A DNA stretch of 64,000 nt from Azorinus chamasolen. Its lineage: Eukaryota; Mollusca; Bivalvia; Cardiida; Solecurtidae. The stretch covers positions 58,820,480-58,884,479 of the forward strand of contig OY755242.1 in assembly GCA_963576725.1 (NCBI GenBank), read 5' to 3'. The position numbers and the translations under genes were made by a program. Within the stretch, counting starts at the first letter, position 1. Each line of letters opens with the position of its first letter. The notes beneath the pieces were generated by a model. It had not been told where the DNA came from and made no database searches. It saw only the letters and a program-made list of their open reading frames with translations. Below are positions 54,731-63,945 of the stretch, in pieces.

Positions 54731-55562
54731 AATGTTGTCTTTTTATACCAAAAGGAGTGGTAGTCATCAGAAAAAGGTACAAATATACCCATTTAGGCAT
54801 AACCTTGGTGAATATTATTAATCGTAAATTACCCGCAATTACAGCGAATTTAAAAGTCATTTGACAAATTGCTGCGGTAGATACCCGTCTAAAATGGTGT
54901 TAACTTTCAGATTACAGTAATGAACTAGGCTTTGAGTTGTACATTGAAATTTCTGCACAGACCAGACTCTCAACTATTTGACTGACATGGAATCCACAGT
55001 TTCATAATTCCCATGAAATATTTAAGGAGAAATGCGTATTTTCCAAACATTGTCAAATATTGTTTTAAACGATCGAAATTCTATTGGTTACAGGTAGTAC
55101 CAGGGATATCAAGACATACCATACGCAGTTAAACTAACTACCGTAAAAAACACTGGAGACGAATATCAATCATAAAGCCATATTTGCTAGCTTAAATCTG
55201 ATAAACTTCCCAATTTAACTGCCAAAGATCAAATAAAACTGTTTTTATCAGTATAAAAGTGACGAGAAAATCATGACATCGTGTATGGCTAATGTACCCT
55301 CACTCCAAACACATTTAACAAAAAACCGCCAGTTACTTTAATCTCACATTTTCACGCTGCCTGCGATACCATCTCGAGATGTCTCTTTGAGATGACCACA
55401 TTTTTTACATAGCACATTTTTAACACTTTCACCATGTTCTCTCCACACTTCAATTTTCTGGTATACTGGTCAAATATATTTTTTCCACATTATTAATCAA
55501 TACTTTTTTCTCTTTTAATGCATGGCTATTTATATTTTATATCCACCCATTTGTTATTTCAG

Positions 55563-55715
55563 TCTAAGGACAGTCGGTTATCGCCAGTGACGGTGTCCCA
55601 CCTAGAGACCACCCCGCCCCACATAACAGCGGAGACCCATCACTCGACTCCGCGCCCCGATAGCCAGCTCAGAGCCCTCAAGTCACACAGTGCCCTGATC
55701 CACTCGTCAGTGAAG
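55563..55715 (+). CDS. Protocadherin, exon 2 (cytoplasmic tail)
   Basis: Encodes 51 residues (895-945) from SKDSRLSPVTVSHLE to SALIHSSVK. Acceptor TTATTTCAG|TCT and donor AAG|GTAAAT. Phase 0 at both ends, so it can be skipped without breaking the frame. Rich in Ser, Thr, His and Pro, with no named domain. GC is clearly higher than in the flanking intron. Confidence 0.85.
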
Positions 55716-55737
55716 GTAAATAGATAGAATAATATGC

Positions 55738-55830
55738 AAAGATAAGAACAAAAACAGCAGCAACACCAACACTACCACCAGCAACAAAAACAGCAGCAAC
55801 ACCAACACTACCACCAGCAATCAGCACCAA
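55738..55830 (+). repeat. Short tandem duplication, CAG/CAA-rich
   Basis: AACAAAAACAGCAGCAACAC plus CAACACTACCACCAGC occurs twice just after the exon 2 donor. Confidence 0.85.
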
Positions 55831-55958
55831 TGGCGACAACATTATTATTATGATAATATTCTTTATAATAATGAAAATAATAATAGTAATGGTTAAAACA
55901 TCATTATCATTATCACCATGGTCCCAGAGAAGCTTTCTACACAAAGTTGCCATATGTC

Positions 55959-56164
55959 ATAACCCATTCCCTCATATTGACATCTGTCATTTTCTGAAGC
56001 CATTGTGATAAATAGAGCATTTGCTCTGTAAGAACTCTATTTATCACAATGGTTTCAAAACTAAACAATTCTAAAAAAATCACTTTCTCTAATAAATGCA
56101 TATTTTCCAGAAGATTTATTCAAAGAGGTTGTATCTAAAAATAGTCTAGGAGGGAATGTGTTAA
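55959..56164 (+). mobile_element. Family C MITE in intron 2
   Basis: ATAACCCATTCCCTCAT to CTAGGAGGGAATGTGTTAA. Hairpin AAGCCATTGTGATAAATAG with CTATTTATCACAATGG; loop GCATTTGCTCTGTAAG. Confidence 0.75.
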
Positions 56165-56202
56165 GGACCAATACAACTAAGTTATTTTGGTGTTCATTTT
56201 AG

Positions 56203-56275
56203 CGATGTACCAACTACCCGTACGTTGTATTACAACCTCTGACCTTTACTACTGCAGCGTCGCCACCAGCAGTTC
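56203..56275 (+). pseudogene. Decayed duplicate of exon 3 start, with splice acceptor
   Basis: This stretch parallels 56,535-56,615: GTACCAACTACC, GTATTACAACCTCTGACC, then CTGCAG followed by CGTCGCCACCAGCAG. The true exon has TGCAG followed by CCTCATCACCAACAG. If spliced, the frame would read RRHQQFHT and stop. It looks like the surviving half of a tandem exon duplication, now split from the true exon by a D element. Confidence 0.55.
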
Positions 56276-56322
56276 CATACATAATGACATTAATTATACG
56301 TGTACTTATTTGAGTGTTCGTA

Positions 56323-56527
56323 CAGTAAAATCCCACTAGACCGGACATTGATTTTAGTATAAAACTATAAATATCAGTTTTGAAGACAGGTGGCAGCTTA
56401 ATGCAGAGTGAAAGTCATGCAGAAAGCTCCTCTAGGAGCTTTCTGCACGACTTTCAACCTGCATTAAGCAGCCACCTGTCTAAATAAATTATTCTGTATT
56501 AGAATTCTGGTTTAGAGGAGGTTTCAT
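56323..56527 (+). mobile_element. Family D TA MITE in intron 2
   Basis: TA then CAGTAAAATCCCACTAG; hairpin GTCATGCAGAAAGCTCC with its complement, outer stem GGTGGCAGCTTAATGCAG; right end GGTTTAGAGGAGGTTTCATG. Confidence 0.75.
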
Positions 56528-56594
56528 GTCTAAGCGTTGTACCAATTGCCTGTTGTATATAATTTGTATTACAACCACTGACCTTTAAATGCAG

Positions 56595-56736
56595 CCTCAT
56601 CACCAACAGTTGCCCACGTTCTGTCACGAAGACAACCACTCACAGACTTCCGGTGAGACGATCACGAGCGACAGTGGCAGGGGAGGTAGCGAGTCTGATA
56701 TCCACAGCGCCAGTATGTCACAATCACATGACTCAG
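56595..56736 (+). CDS. Protocadherin, exon 3 (cytoplasmic tail)
   Basis: Encodes residues 946-992 and the first base of codon 993: PHHQQLPTFCHED to MSQSHDS. Acceptor AAATGCAG|CCT, donor TCAG|GTGAGA. Enters in phase 0 and leaves in phase 1. It carries TSGETITSDSGRGGSESD; the DSGRGGS core resembles a block I recall from other protocadherin tails. The exon is too short to stand out as a reading frame alone; splice sites and frame continuity support it. Confidence 0.82.
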
Positions 56737-56750
56737 GTGAGAAGCCACTA

Positions 56751-56858
56751 CAATATAGACTTTGAACTTTACTAACCATGTGCCATTATAAAAAATATTA
56801 TAATTGATATTCATGGTGTCATTATTTCTTACAAGAATATTCATGGTATAAAGGGTTA
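56751..56858 (+). mobile_element. Family A right end, in intron 3
   Basis: ATGTGCCATTATAAAAAATA, ATATTCATGGTGTCATTA, TTCATGGTATAAAGGGTTAA; starts within 15 bp of the exon 3 donor. Confidence 0.65.
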
Positions 56859-56939
56859 AATTCGACACTTGCTGTTAAGTTTTCATCCTATTAACTGATC
56901 TAAACTAGGAATGGTTACATGTGAATTTCGCCATTATGT

Positions 56940-57193
56940 CACACTTTTACTCCACAAATACACATTTTAACGCATTTAAACGCGTTTGCAAACAGAATAG
57001 ACCCATGTCAGACCTGAAAGCAGTCGTCTGATCATGGTCTGCTCTGTTTGCTTATGAAATAATATAGATCTAGATGTGATTGTACAATTTCTGCCGACAA
57101 AACATTGCTGTTTTCATATGTCATTATAAAAACCATCTAACTGATATTCATGGTGTCATTATTTCTTACATGAATATTTTTGGAGTAAAGGGT
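56940..57193 (+). mobile_element. Family A MITE in intron 3
   Basis: CACACTTTTACTCCAC, GTTTGCAAACAGAATAGACC, GTCGTCTGATCATGGTC, then the full interior to TTTTTGGAGTAAAGGGTA. Ends about 70 bp before exon 4. Confidence 0.7.
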
Positions 57194-57264
57194 ATTTTTT
57201 TCTATCTATCTGTATATGTTGACAACGAAAGCAGCTCATAAACGCATGGTTTTTCTTCTTTCAG

Positions 57265-57695
57265 ACATGAGGCCCACAGATTTACGACTGTTCCGCAATC
57301 CTGCCCACAGTACTATACTAGACATGAGAAAACCCTGGATGAACCTCGCCGACTTACGTCATCACAACTGTAGTGCACTTCCGGTTGCACAACAATTGCA
57401 GAAGGACCAAAGACATCGTCTCCAAATAAAGAACTTCAAGAACACTGCCAGAGACAAAAATTCTCTCAGACATAGCCATCCGGGTTTAGACCGAACCAAG
57501 TTTGTTACATTTCAAGATCCACCTGTCATACCCCCGCCACCCAGTGACGCGGATTTGACGTTCGTGACGTATGAGGAGGACGATGACGACCTTTCCACTA
57601 CTACATCCGGTAGCTACACGATTGACCACGGTGACCTCAGCCTCGATCTGACGCCAGCTCTGAAGCCACCCGGCCTACGAAGCTGCTTGGTGTAG
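57265..57695 (+). CDS. Protocadherin, exon 4 (C-terminal tail and stop)
   Basis: Acceptor TTCTTTCAG|ACATGAGG joins exon 3 in phase 1 and gives Asp993, then MRPTDLRLFRNPAHS. It encodes residues 993-1135, with stop TAG at 57,693. Features: KFVTFQDPP, a proline run (VIPPPPS) that could bind SH3, WW or EVH1 modules, an acidic run (YEEDDDDLS), SGSYTID, and the C-terminus LRSCLV. The end does not fit a standard class I PDZ ligand because Cys stands at position -2. The protein totals about 1,135 residues, within the range of other protocadherins. Confidence 0.88.
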
Positions 57696-57738
57696 GCAGT
57701 AATCTGACGTGACGCCGCCATCCAGGCCGCGTAGTACC
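57696..57738 (+). other. Start of 3' UTR, with possible donor
   Basis: The stop codon is followed after 43 bases by TACC|GTAAGTAT, a strong donor. Two acceptors downstream (58,479 and 59,257) suggest a spliced 3' UTR. Confidence 0.5.
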
Positions 57739-57774
57739 GTAAGTATAGAAACAAGCTATTATTCGTGTAAAGAA

Positions 57775-57985
57775 TTAACCATTTACTCAATAAATGCGCC
57801 TTTCCGCGCCTTTGCAAACAGAGTAGATCCAGATCAGACGGCTCATCTAGGAGCCGTCTGATCAGGGTCTGCTCTGTTTGCATATGATATAGATATAATT
57901 CTACAGTTTCTGCCATAGCCAAATATGTATGTGTCCACGTCTGATAAAAAATAACCTATTTAATATTCATGGAATTATGGGTCAA
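57775..57985 (+). mobile_element. Family A MITE downstream of the stop codon
   Basis: TTAACCATTTACTCAATAA; very good hairpin GTAGATCCAGATCAGACGG, CATCTAGG loop, CCGTCTGATCAGGGTCTGC. The right end is shortened (ATTATGGGTCAA). A B fragment (CAAACAGTTGCAGTTGGAC) follows at 58,030-58,075. Confidence 0.7.
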
Positions 57986-58219
57986 TAGTTAAAACCCCTT
58001 ATACCGCCACCTGAGACATGGTTTGCATTTGCAAACAGTTGCAGTTGGACCCAGATGAGACACCGGGTCACTCAACACAATATTATAACGATCTCTAAGA
58101 TCTTGTTTTTTAAAAAACAGTATAATCAAATTGATAATCTATCTAATATAATGTACTGTAAAATATATAAAGCAACAATAATTTCTAGCTAATACGATCA
58201 CTCAAAAGAAATGCAGTGT

Positions 58220-58335
58220 ATAATTCTGGATATTTGAGTGGTAGCATGATGCAGGACAATTGTTCTTACAGGACAGGAAAATTACTTTTACCCTGCATAA
58301 AGCAATCACCTGTTCCTAAATTGAGCTATTATTAT
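58220..58335 (+). mobile_element. Family D fragment
   Basis: TGATGCAGGACAATTGTTC and TTACTTTTACCCTGCATAAAG form a worn D hairpin; both termini are lost. Confidence 0.45.
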
Positions 58336-58479
58336 TATATATCACAAAAAGGGCAACTATGCTTTCGGTGGTGATCAGGACAAAAACAGTGAAGTGAAGT
58401 GTGGCCTTTCCCGCAGCACCTCCGGTCTGATGTATGTTCTATCTTTACATATTTTATAACACATGTTGTTTATTTTCAG

Positions 58480-58635
58480 GACCCCAAGGTGTTGCCCGAG
58501 TTTAGTGTGCTGTTACCTTTACCTGTGCAATAATCGGCCCCCCTTTCACCTTCCAACCTGGTTTACTCATGCCTACGTATAACCGGGTGTGATGTAAGAC
58601 ACGCCCCGTGACGAACAAGCATATTCAGTGATAAG
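58480..58635 (+). other. Probable 3' UTR exon or alternative exon of the protocadherin
   Basis: Acceptor TTTATTTTCAG|GACC and donor GATAAG|GTAGGG enclose 156 GC-richer bases without repeats. One frame reads DPKVLPEFSVLLPLPVQ and stops, so an alternative C-terminus is possible if another donor is used. Confidence 0.45.
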
Positions 58636-58674
58636 GTAGGGATTGTGTTAGATTTCCTTTTTTTGCCTTAAAAA

Positions 58675-59006
58675 TAAAGTGACTACAAATTTTGTCATGG
58701 CCAAAATTTCACTTGTTCATACGCAATTATAAGATATTTCAACTACAGTAAAACCTCTCTATAACGGCCACTAAAATACAACAAGTATTTTGTGTTAAAG
58801 GCAGGTGGTTGCTTAAATCAATGTGTAAGTAAAACAGAACGCTCCTATAGGAGCGTTCTGTTTTACTTTCACCTTGCTTTAAGCAGCACCTGCCCTAAAT
58901 ACCAACTAATTAACACAATTTAGTGGCCGTTATAGAGAGGTTTTACTGTAATTTACAATCATGACGTCATTATAACTTACATGAATATTCATGAGGTGAA
59001 GGATTA
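58675..59006 (+). mobile_element. Family A MITE, partial, split by a D element
   Basis: ACAAATTTTGTCATGGCC and TTGTTCATACGCAATTATA stand before D. ATCATGACGTCATTATAAC and TGAATATTCATGAGGTG, ending GATTAA, stand after it. Confidence 0.65.
58746..58948 (+). mobile_element. Family D TA MITE, best-preserved copy, nested in A
   Basis: 203 bp between TA dinucleotides (58,744-58,745 and 58,949-58,950). The terminal inverted repeats pair for about 30 bp without a visible mismatch (CAGTAAAACCTCTCTATAAC ... ). The hairpin is also intact: AAGTAAAACAGAACGCTCC and its complement around TATAGG. Likely one of the youngest insertions here. Confidence 0.88.
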
Positions 59007-59036
59007 AATATCCCAAACTTCAATATAGTTCACTTA

Positions 59037-59090
59037 ACCCTTTACTTGATAGAAACGCATTTTCACGCAATTACAGCGTTTGCCACGGTA
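59037..59090 (+). mobile_element. Family A left end only
   Basis: TTAACCCTTTACTTGAT, GCATTTTCACGCAATTAC, then unrelated sequence. Confidence 0.45.
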
Positions 59091-59257
59091 AAATACTACA
59101 TTGATCAACACATCATAATAAATAGTCATCTAATATATATTCTGTCAGTTTTAGGTATTAAGTATTTATTGGGTCATGCCTTAAAACGGCACAATCATTC
59201 AAGTTGGTTTTTTTTATCTCGAAACCTTAAAAGTAGCTTTCTCTTTTTTCTTTACAG

Positions 59258-59485
59258 ATTCTGTTTGATGGAGATTTCCAGCACAATATGGACCTTCCAC
59301 GAATGCTGAATTTGAACAGGACGTGATATAGTTAAAACGAAACCATAAATGGAAAATGGAGTGATAGTTTAACTTTAGTAATATGGATCAGTGAATAGTT
59401 AATCGGTTTTGAACCAGCGGAGGTGTTGGAATATTAACTCCTGTGATATTATATATTGTAATTAAAGAACAGATTGGTGCTAATT
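59258..59485 (+). other. Probable terminal 3' UTR exon
   Basis: Polypyrimidine-rich acceptor TTCTTTACAG|ATTCTG at 59,257. The sequence runs to ATTAAA at 59,461, a common variant polyA signal. The exact cleavage site and any longer form cannot be read from DNA alone. Confidence 0.45.
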
Positions 59486-59730
59486 TTCCCAAGAGACACT
59501 ATCTTGGCAGTATTCTTTATAATTACTGCCAACTAAAATACATGTACACACACAAAGACAACCGCTACTAGTAAATGTATACTATTTATAGTGTGTATCA
59601 CGTGACTTACATAATTATTTCCTATTGAAGGAAGGATCTCGCGGAGTATGCAATATACATGTATATACAGACTGTGCAGTGTTTGTTCTACTACTCAATG
59701 AAGCTTTACGCATTTTGATATTTTTTTTAC

Positions 59731-59954
59731 TTAACCATTTACTCCATGAATATTCATGTAAGAAATGATGACACGGTGGATACGAATTCTATTAATTTTA
59801 AGAATGGTATATTAATACATGTGTACATCACATTTTGCCAATGCAGAAACAGAGCAGACCCTGATCATACGGCTCCTATAGGAGCCGTTTGATCTAGGTC
59901 TACTCTGTTTTGAACTGCGTCAAAAATCATCGTATTTATGGAGTAAAAGGTCAA
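59731..59954 (-). mobile_element. Family A TTAA MITE, reverse, just beyond the gene
   Basis: TTAACCATTTACTCCATG, hairpin GCAGACCCTGATCATACGG, CTCCTATAGGAG loop, ATTTATGGAGTAAAAGG and TCAA. Confidence 0.75.
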
Positions 59955-60217
59955 CATTTTATATGTATATGACGCAGCAAAGAGGCAAAACTCGAATTAT
60001 GTATAAAGAGGTATATATTTTTGTATGTTTGTTCATAACATTATTTCGTACAGTATTATGCAATATTGTTAAGTTTGATGACTTTGTGAAAAAGTAAATT
60101 GAAAATCATTGAAAAGCTTGTTTCCGTTTTTACTCAATCCCAAAAGAGAATATTTAATATCATTTAGAAGTACTAGAAGTGAGAATAATTTCGAAAAAAA
60201 ATTCAGCAGTTTTCATA

Positions 60218-60470
60218 ATTTAACTCTCTCAGCGCCATATTTCTTACTATCGCCTGTAATTCAACTGTGTTAAAACATTGCGGTGCAAAGATGAATTGAA
60301 ATAAACAAAGGCAAATTTCACAGGAATAAACCGCAAACATAGAACTATAGAGATAGAGACAAACAGTGAATGTCATGATCAGACGCCGCCATGTAAAGGT
60401 GGCGTCTGCTCTGGTCTGCACGCTTTGTCGTGGTGCATTTTGGTGACGTTGACGGCAATATAGCTAAATA
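60218..60470 (-). mobile_element. Family I MITE, reverse
   Basis: TTTAACTCTCTCAGCGCC, CTATCGCCTGTAATTCAAC, hairpin CAGACGCCGCCATG with GGTGGCGTCTGCTC. Matches the copy at 31,685 in reverse order. Confidence 0.5.
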
Positions 60471-60618
60471 GAGATAAGTGTATAATTTCGACTGTACTAG
60501 TTTTTTAAAGTGCAAAACAAATAAACACACAGCCGAGGTCTGGACATAATCTTACGTTAAAGCGTAGAACAGTTTTGTTTGTTTTGTTCTTTGAATATTG
60601 ATCTACACATTTTGCTAA

Positions 60619-60760
60619 TACAGCAAAGTCTACCTGATACAACACTCTGGAATTTTAAAACAAACTGTAGCTTAATGCAGAACAAAAGTAATATAGAAAG
60701 CTCCTATACGAGCGCTCAGTATCACGTTGGTCCTGTATTAAGCTACCAACGTTTACAGTC
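60619..60760 (+). mobile_element. Family D MITE, worn
   Basis: ACAGCAAAGTCTACCTG; GCTTAATGCAGAACAAAAG with GGTCCTGTATTAAGC; CTCCTATACGAGCGC loop. Confidence 0.5.
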
Positions 60761-60861
60761 CCGTTTGCTTATTAAATCACGTGGTCAGTTAATCAAGACT
60801 ACTGCACCCGTGCACTTGGTTCCCGCATTCAAAGCATTAAACCACGTTGCTGCTTAATGTA

Positions 60862-61040
60862 CAGTAAAACCTGTCTTAAGCGGCTATTCATTTATAGAAT
60901 ATAAGAGTCTTAAAAGCAGATGGTTGCTTAATGCAGGGTATTGGAGCTTCTTGCATTATTTTGACCTGCATTAAGCTACCACCTGCCCTGCAGATGCATA
61001 ATTAGAGTTCTTTTCGAAGGCCGCCTAAGATATGTTCTAC
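60862..61040 (+). mobile_element. Family D TA MITE
   Basis: TA then CAGTAAAACCTGTCTTAAGC; right end CGCCTAAGATATGTTCTACTG. The hairpin has lost the GTAATGCAGAAAG part of its left arm. Another D right half (GCATTAAGTCAGGC, AAGAGGGTTTACTG) follows at 61,060-61,165. Confidence 0.65.
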
Positions 61041-61169
61041 TGCAGATCTAAAATAGTACTGAATTCGCATGCGTGAGCTTTCTGTATAAATTCTGTCCTG
61101 CATTAAGTCAGGCTCTAACTTTAAGATCCTTAATTAGACATGAAAGTCCTAAAGAGGGTTTACTGTAAT

Positions 61170-61660
61170 TACCATGAAGTAGGCTATTCACAATTTTTAA
61201 ATTGTAACAAAAGTTGTTCACTGCAAAAATGACAACGAGAGAAAGACACTTTTAATGCCCTGATATTTGGAAATGTAATCGGGTATTGGAGTCATAGGTG
61301 TTTCATTTAAGATCCTGTTCGTATTCATCCTTAGAATTCCACAGGAAACACCTGTATATGACCTGTCATGTTACACCGGAACTCAATAAAGCTGGAATGA
61401 AGTCCAACCCAGGCTGGGCACTAAAACCAGCCCAATGACCATAAAACCGACGGACACCCACCCTATCATTTCCTCTTCTGTCCATTTTTTGTTCACCTTG
61501 TTTTCTCATAATTTTAAAAAAAGGCATAAAATCGACATTTTATGACGAACCCGAGTGAGGTCCACATCTGTTCACTCAGTCCAGTTACCATGGTATTTCC
61601 ATTTCCGGACGTTGCGCTGATCATAATAATGTAAATGTTCTTGATGATTAATCTATCAAA
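61170..61660. other. No recognised feature
   Basis: Unique-looking spacer. No reading frame or repeat family member could be supported. Confidence 0.3.
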
Positions 61661-61663
61661 CCT

Positions 61664-61885
61664 TTAACCTATTCCCCCAAACGCTATTTTTAGACATAAC
61701 CTCTTGGAATAAATCTACTGAAAAGGATCATTTAATAGAAACAAAATTAACATTTTAGAATGTGTACTTTTGAAACCATTGTGATAAATAGAGCACTTGC
61801 TCCATAGGAGCAAATGCTCTTTTTATCACAATGTTTTTAAAAGTGAGGTTTACAGAAGCTTCAAAAGGCGTCAATATGAGGACAA
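61664..61885 (-). mobile_element. Family C MITE, reverse
   Basis: TTAACCTATTCCCCCAAAC, AATAAATCTACTGAAAAGG; hairpin GTGATAAATAGAGCACTTGC, with TCCATAGG and its complement; GGCGTCAATATGAGGAC at the right, TTAA eroded. Confidence 0.75.
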
Positions 61886-62187
61886 ATCGGTGATGGATCA
61901 AATCAGTTTGGATCTAGATCTCTCAACGGCTTATTTAAGTCAAACCTATTCGAAATTCAAACAATATTTTCGTATTTCACTCTGTTGGATATTTATACAA
62001 CAATTCATGACTTCGTGACTGAAATTTTATTATGGCCAATTAACGAGGACTGATTTTCCATGACAGAATCTATGTTTCATTAATAAACAGCTGACTCTGA
62101 TCAGAGGACCTTTACTTCAGTTTTCTGATCTAGGTCTACTTTGTTTGTTAATTTTTAGATCTATGTTATTTACTCAGTCGACTTAAA

Positions 62188-62340
62188 GGGAATGAATGAA
62201 TGAATGAATGAATATATTTTACGAGGGAAGCTCGGTTAATCAAAAAGCTACCCTCCCCCGTCCAAAAAATGGTGACACAGTCACGTCTGTAATTTGTGCA
62301 AAAAAAATCTTGTTTCCGTAATAAAACGTTAAACAACCCT
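62188..62340 (-). repeat. Probable retroposon 3' end with ATTC tail
   Basis: Read on the minus strand: AACGTTTTATTACGG, GGGTAGCTTTTTGATTAACC, GAGCTTCCCTCGTAAAA, then tandem ATTC units. A short tetranucleotide tail after a conserved box is the usual form of LINE or SINE ends. No coding part remains. Confidence 0.4.
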
Positions 62341-62365
62341 CCAAATTAACTGCAATTACTCTGAG

Positions 62366-62660
62366 GGACGGACTCCGATGTAGGTTCCGATCTGGTTCTA
62401 CACAGTCGTACCATGCCCATTCGTAAGGACTCTGATCTGGTTCTACACAGTCGTACCATGTCCATTCGTAAGGACTCTGATATGGTTCTACACAGTCGTA
62501 CCATGCCCGATCGTAAGGACTCTGATCTGGTTCTACACAGTCGTACCATGCTCAATCGTAAGGACTCTGATCTGGTTCTACACAATCGTACCATGCCCGA
62601 TCGTAAGGAGTCTGATTTGGTTCTACACAGCCGTACCATGTCCATTCGTAAGGACTCTAT
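62366..62660 (+). repeat. 45-bp minisatellite, six copies
   Basis: Units of GTTCTACACAGTCGTACCAT, GCCCATTCGTAAGG and ACTCTGATCTG. The CTGATCTGGTTCTACAC part matches a hairpin arm of the A/E core. The 45-bp period leaves frames open on both strands (MVRLCRTRSESLR and MPIRKDSDLVLHSRT); both are judged artefacts. Confidence 0.9.
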
Positions 62661-63059
62661 ATACTAACGGGTTCATTTAGAAAGACGAAAATGATCCCTC
62701 GCGGTCGATACAGAGGGCAATAAAACGTACATAAACTTTGGTTTCTTTGTGAAATTCAATTTGCCTTTGCAATATAAATCCGCTATTTATCCCACAATTA
62801 AACCTAACGAAACTCATTCCCACTCTGTTCTTTGGACGCTTGATTTATTCAAGTTTTTTAAAGGGTGTAATTTCTAAAATCCCTTTTTTCGACGAAGCAC
62901 TCCAATGCCTTGTATGTGGTTAAATACTGGAGATGAGCGCGCCCTCTTAAGCACTTATTCCCATGTTATTTAAGGAAAACCAGATCTTATGTTGCAATCC
63001 ATCAATTTTTATGTTGAGGCGACACATCAAACATAATATTTACTTATATAAACCACTAG

Positions 63060-63135
63060 TATCAACTGGTTTAGTAAACAGTGCAGAACCTGATCAGATG
63101 ACTCCTTCGGGAGCTCTCTGATCTGAGTCAGGTAT
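63060..63135 (+). mobile_element. Family E hairpin fragment
   Basis: AGTAAACAGTGCAGAACCTG, GATGACTCCTTCGGGAGC, TCTCTGATCTGAGTC. Flanking ends not found. Confidence 0.45.
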
Positions 63136-63222
63136 GCGCTTACCTCAGCTCTAAAAGCAAACTCTACCAGGACAAATTACCTTCAGAATATATGCGCTTA
63201 CCTCAGCTCTGAAAGCAAACTC
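63133..63222 (+). repeat. Direct duplication, TATGCGCTTACC block
   Basis: TATGCGCTTACCTCAGCTCT followed by AAAGCAAACTCTAC occurs twice, about 54 bp apart, with one base different. Confidence 0.8.
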
Positions 63223-63277
63223 TACATGGGGTGCGCGTGGGGCAACCTCACGATCAGAGGAGGGTCAGGCAGTTTGG

Positions 63278-63520
63278 ATCCACAGGTGCCAGGCGAGTGG
63301 CCATTTCATAAATACTACAGACAAACATCTTCAAATACGTTTAGACATCATACTTTGACAGAAAAAAGTGTACAGTATAAGTCTGTCTAGTATTATCTAC
63401 TACACGGAACAATTTTTTTTCAAAACTTTTTTTTTTTGTCAAAGTATCTAAACGTATTTGAAGATGTTTGTCAGTAGTATTTTTGAAATGGTCATGCGTT
63501 TGGCACCTGTGTTTGGATCC
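63278..63520. repeat. Foldback inverted repeat, arms about 85 bp
   Basis: GGATCCACAGGTGCCAGGCG, TGGCCATTTCATAAATACT and AAATACGTTTAGACATC on the left pair with GATGTTTGTCAGTAGTA, GAAATGGTCATGCG and GGCACCTGTGTTTGGATCC on the right. T runs lie near the centre. The right arm runs straight into the 83-bp array. Confidence 0.75.
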
Positions 63521-63536
63521 ACCCTTTATATTCTTT

Positions 63537-63945
63537 CTGGGGGTACTTATTTGTCATTGGCAATGCTATTTGAAGTGTCCTTGCTGACAGGGGACAAGGC
63601 GGGATGTTGTGTGTGTGTTGGGGGGTTACTTATTTGTCATTGGCAATGCTATTTGAAATGTCCTTGCTGACAGGGGACAAGGCGGGATGTTGTGTGTGTG
63701 TTGGGGGGTTACTTATTTGTCATTGGCAATGCTATTTGAAATGTCCTTGCTGACAGGGGACAAGGCGGGATGTTGTGTGTGTGTTGGGGGGTTACTTATT
63801 TGTCATTGGCAATGCTATTGAAGTGTCCTTGCTGACATGGGACAAGGCGGGATGTTGTGTGTGTGTGTTGGGGGGTTACTTATTTGTCATTGGCAATGCT
63901 ATTTGAAATGTCCTTGCTGACAGGGGACAAGGCGGGATGTTCATT
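63537..63945 (+). repeat. 83-bp tandem repeat, five copies
   Basis: Units of TTACTTATTTGTCATTGGC, TGTCCTTGCTGACAGGGG and ACAAGGCGGGATGTTG, with a GT run and G6. Successive anchors are 83, 83, 82 and 85 bp apart. The open frame starting at 63,458 is a product of the array. Confidence 0.9.

Noticed and set aside
55678..55953. 91-codon minus-strand frame with an IIII-rich stretch
   Set aside because: It is antisense to exon 2 and to a simple CAG/CAA and ATA repeat in the intron.
62346..62667. Open repetitive frames on both strands (84 and 99 codons)
   Set aside because: The 45-bp period keeps both strands open; the unit resembles hairpin-arm sequence.
63458..63670. 70-codon frame across the foldback and 83-bp array
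   Set aside because: It joins the foldback arm to tandem units; no domain is visible and the units break frame in later copies.
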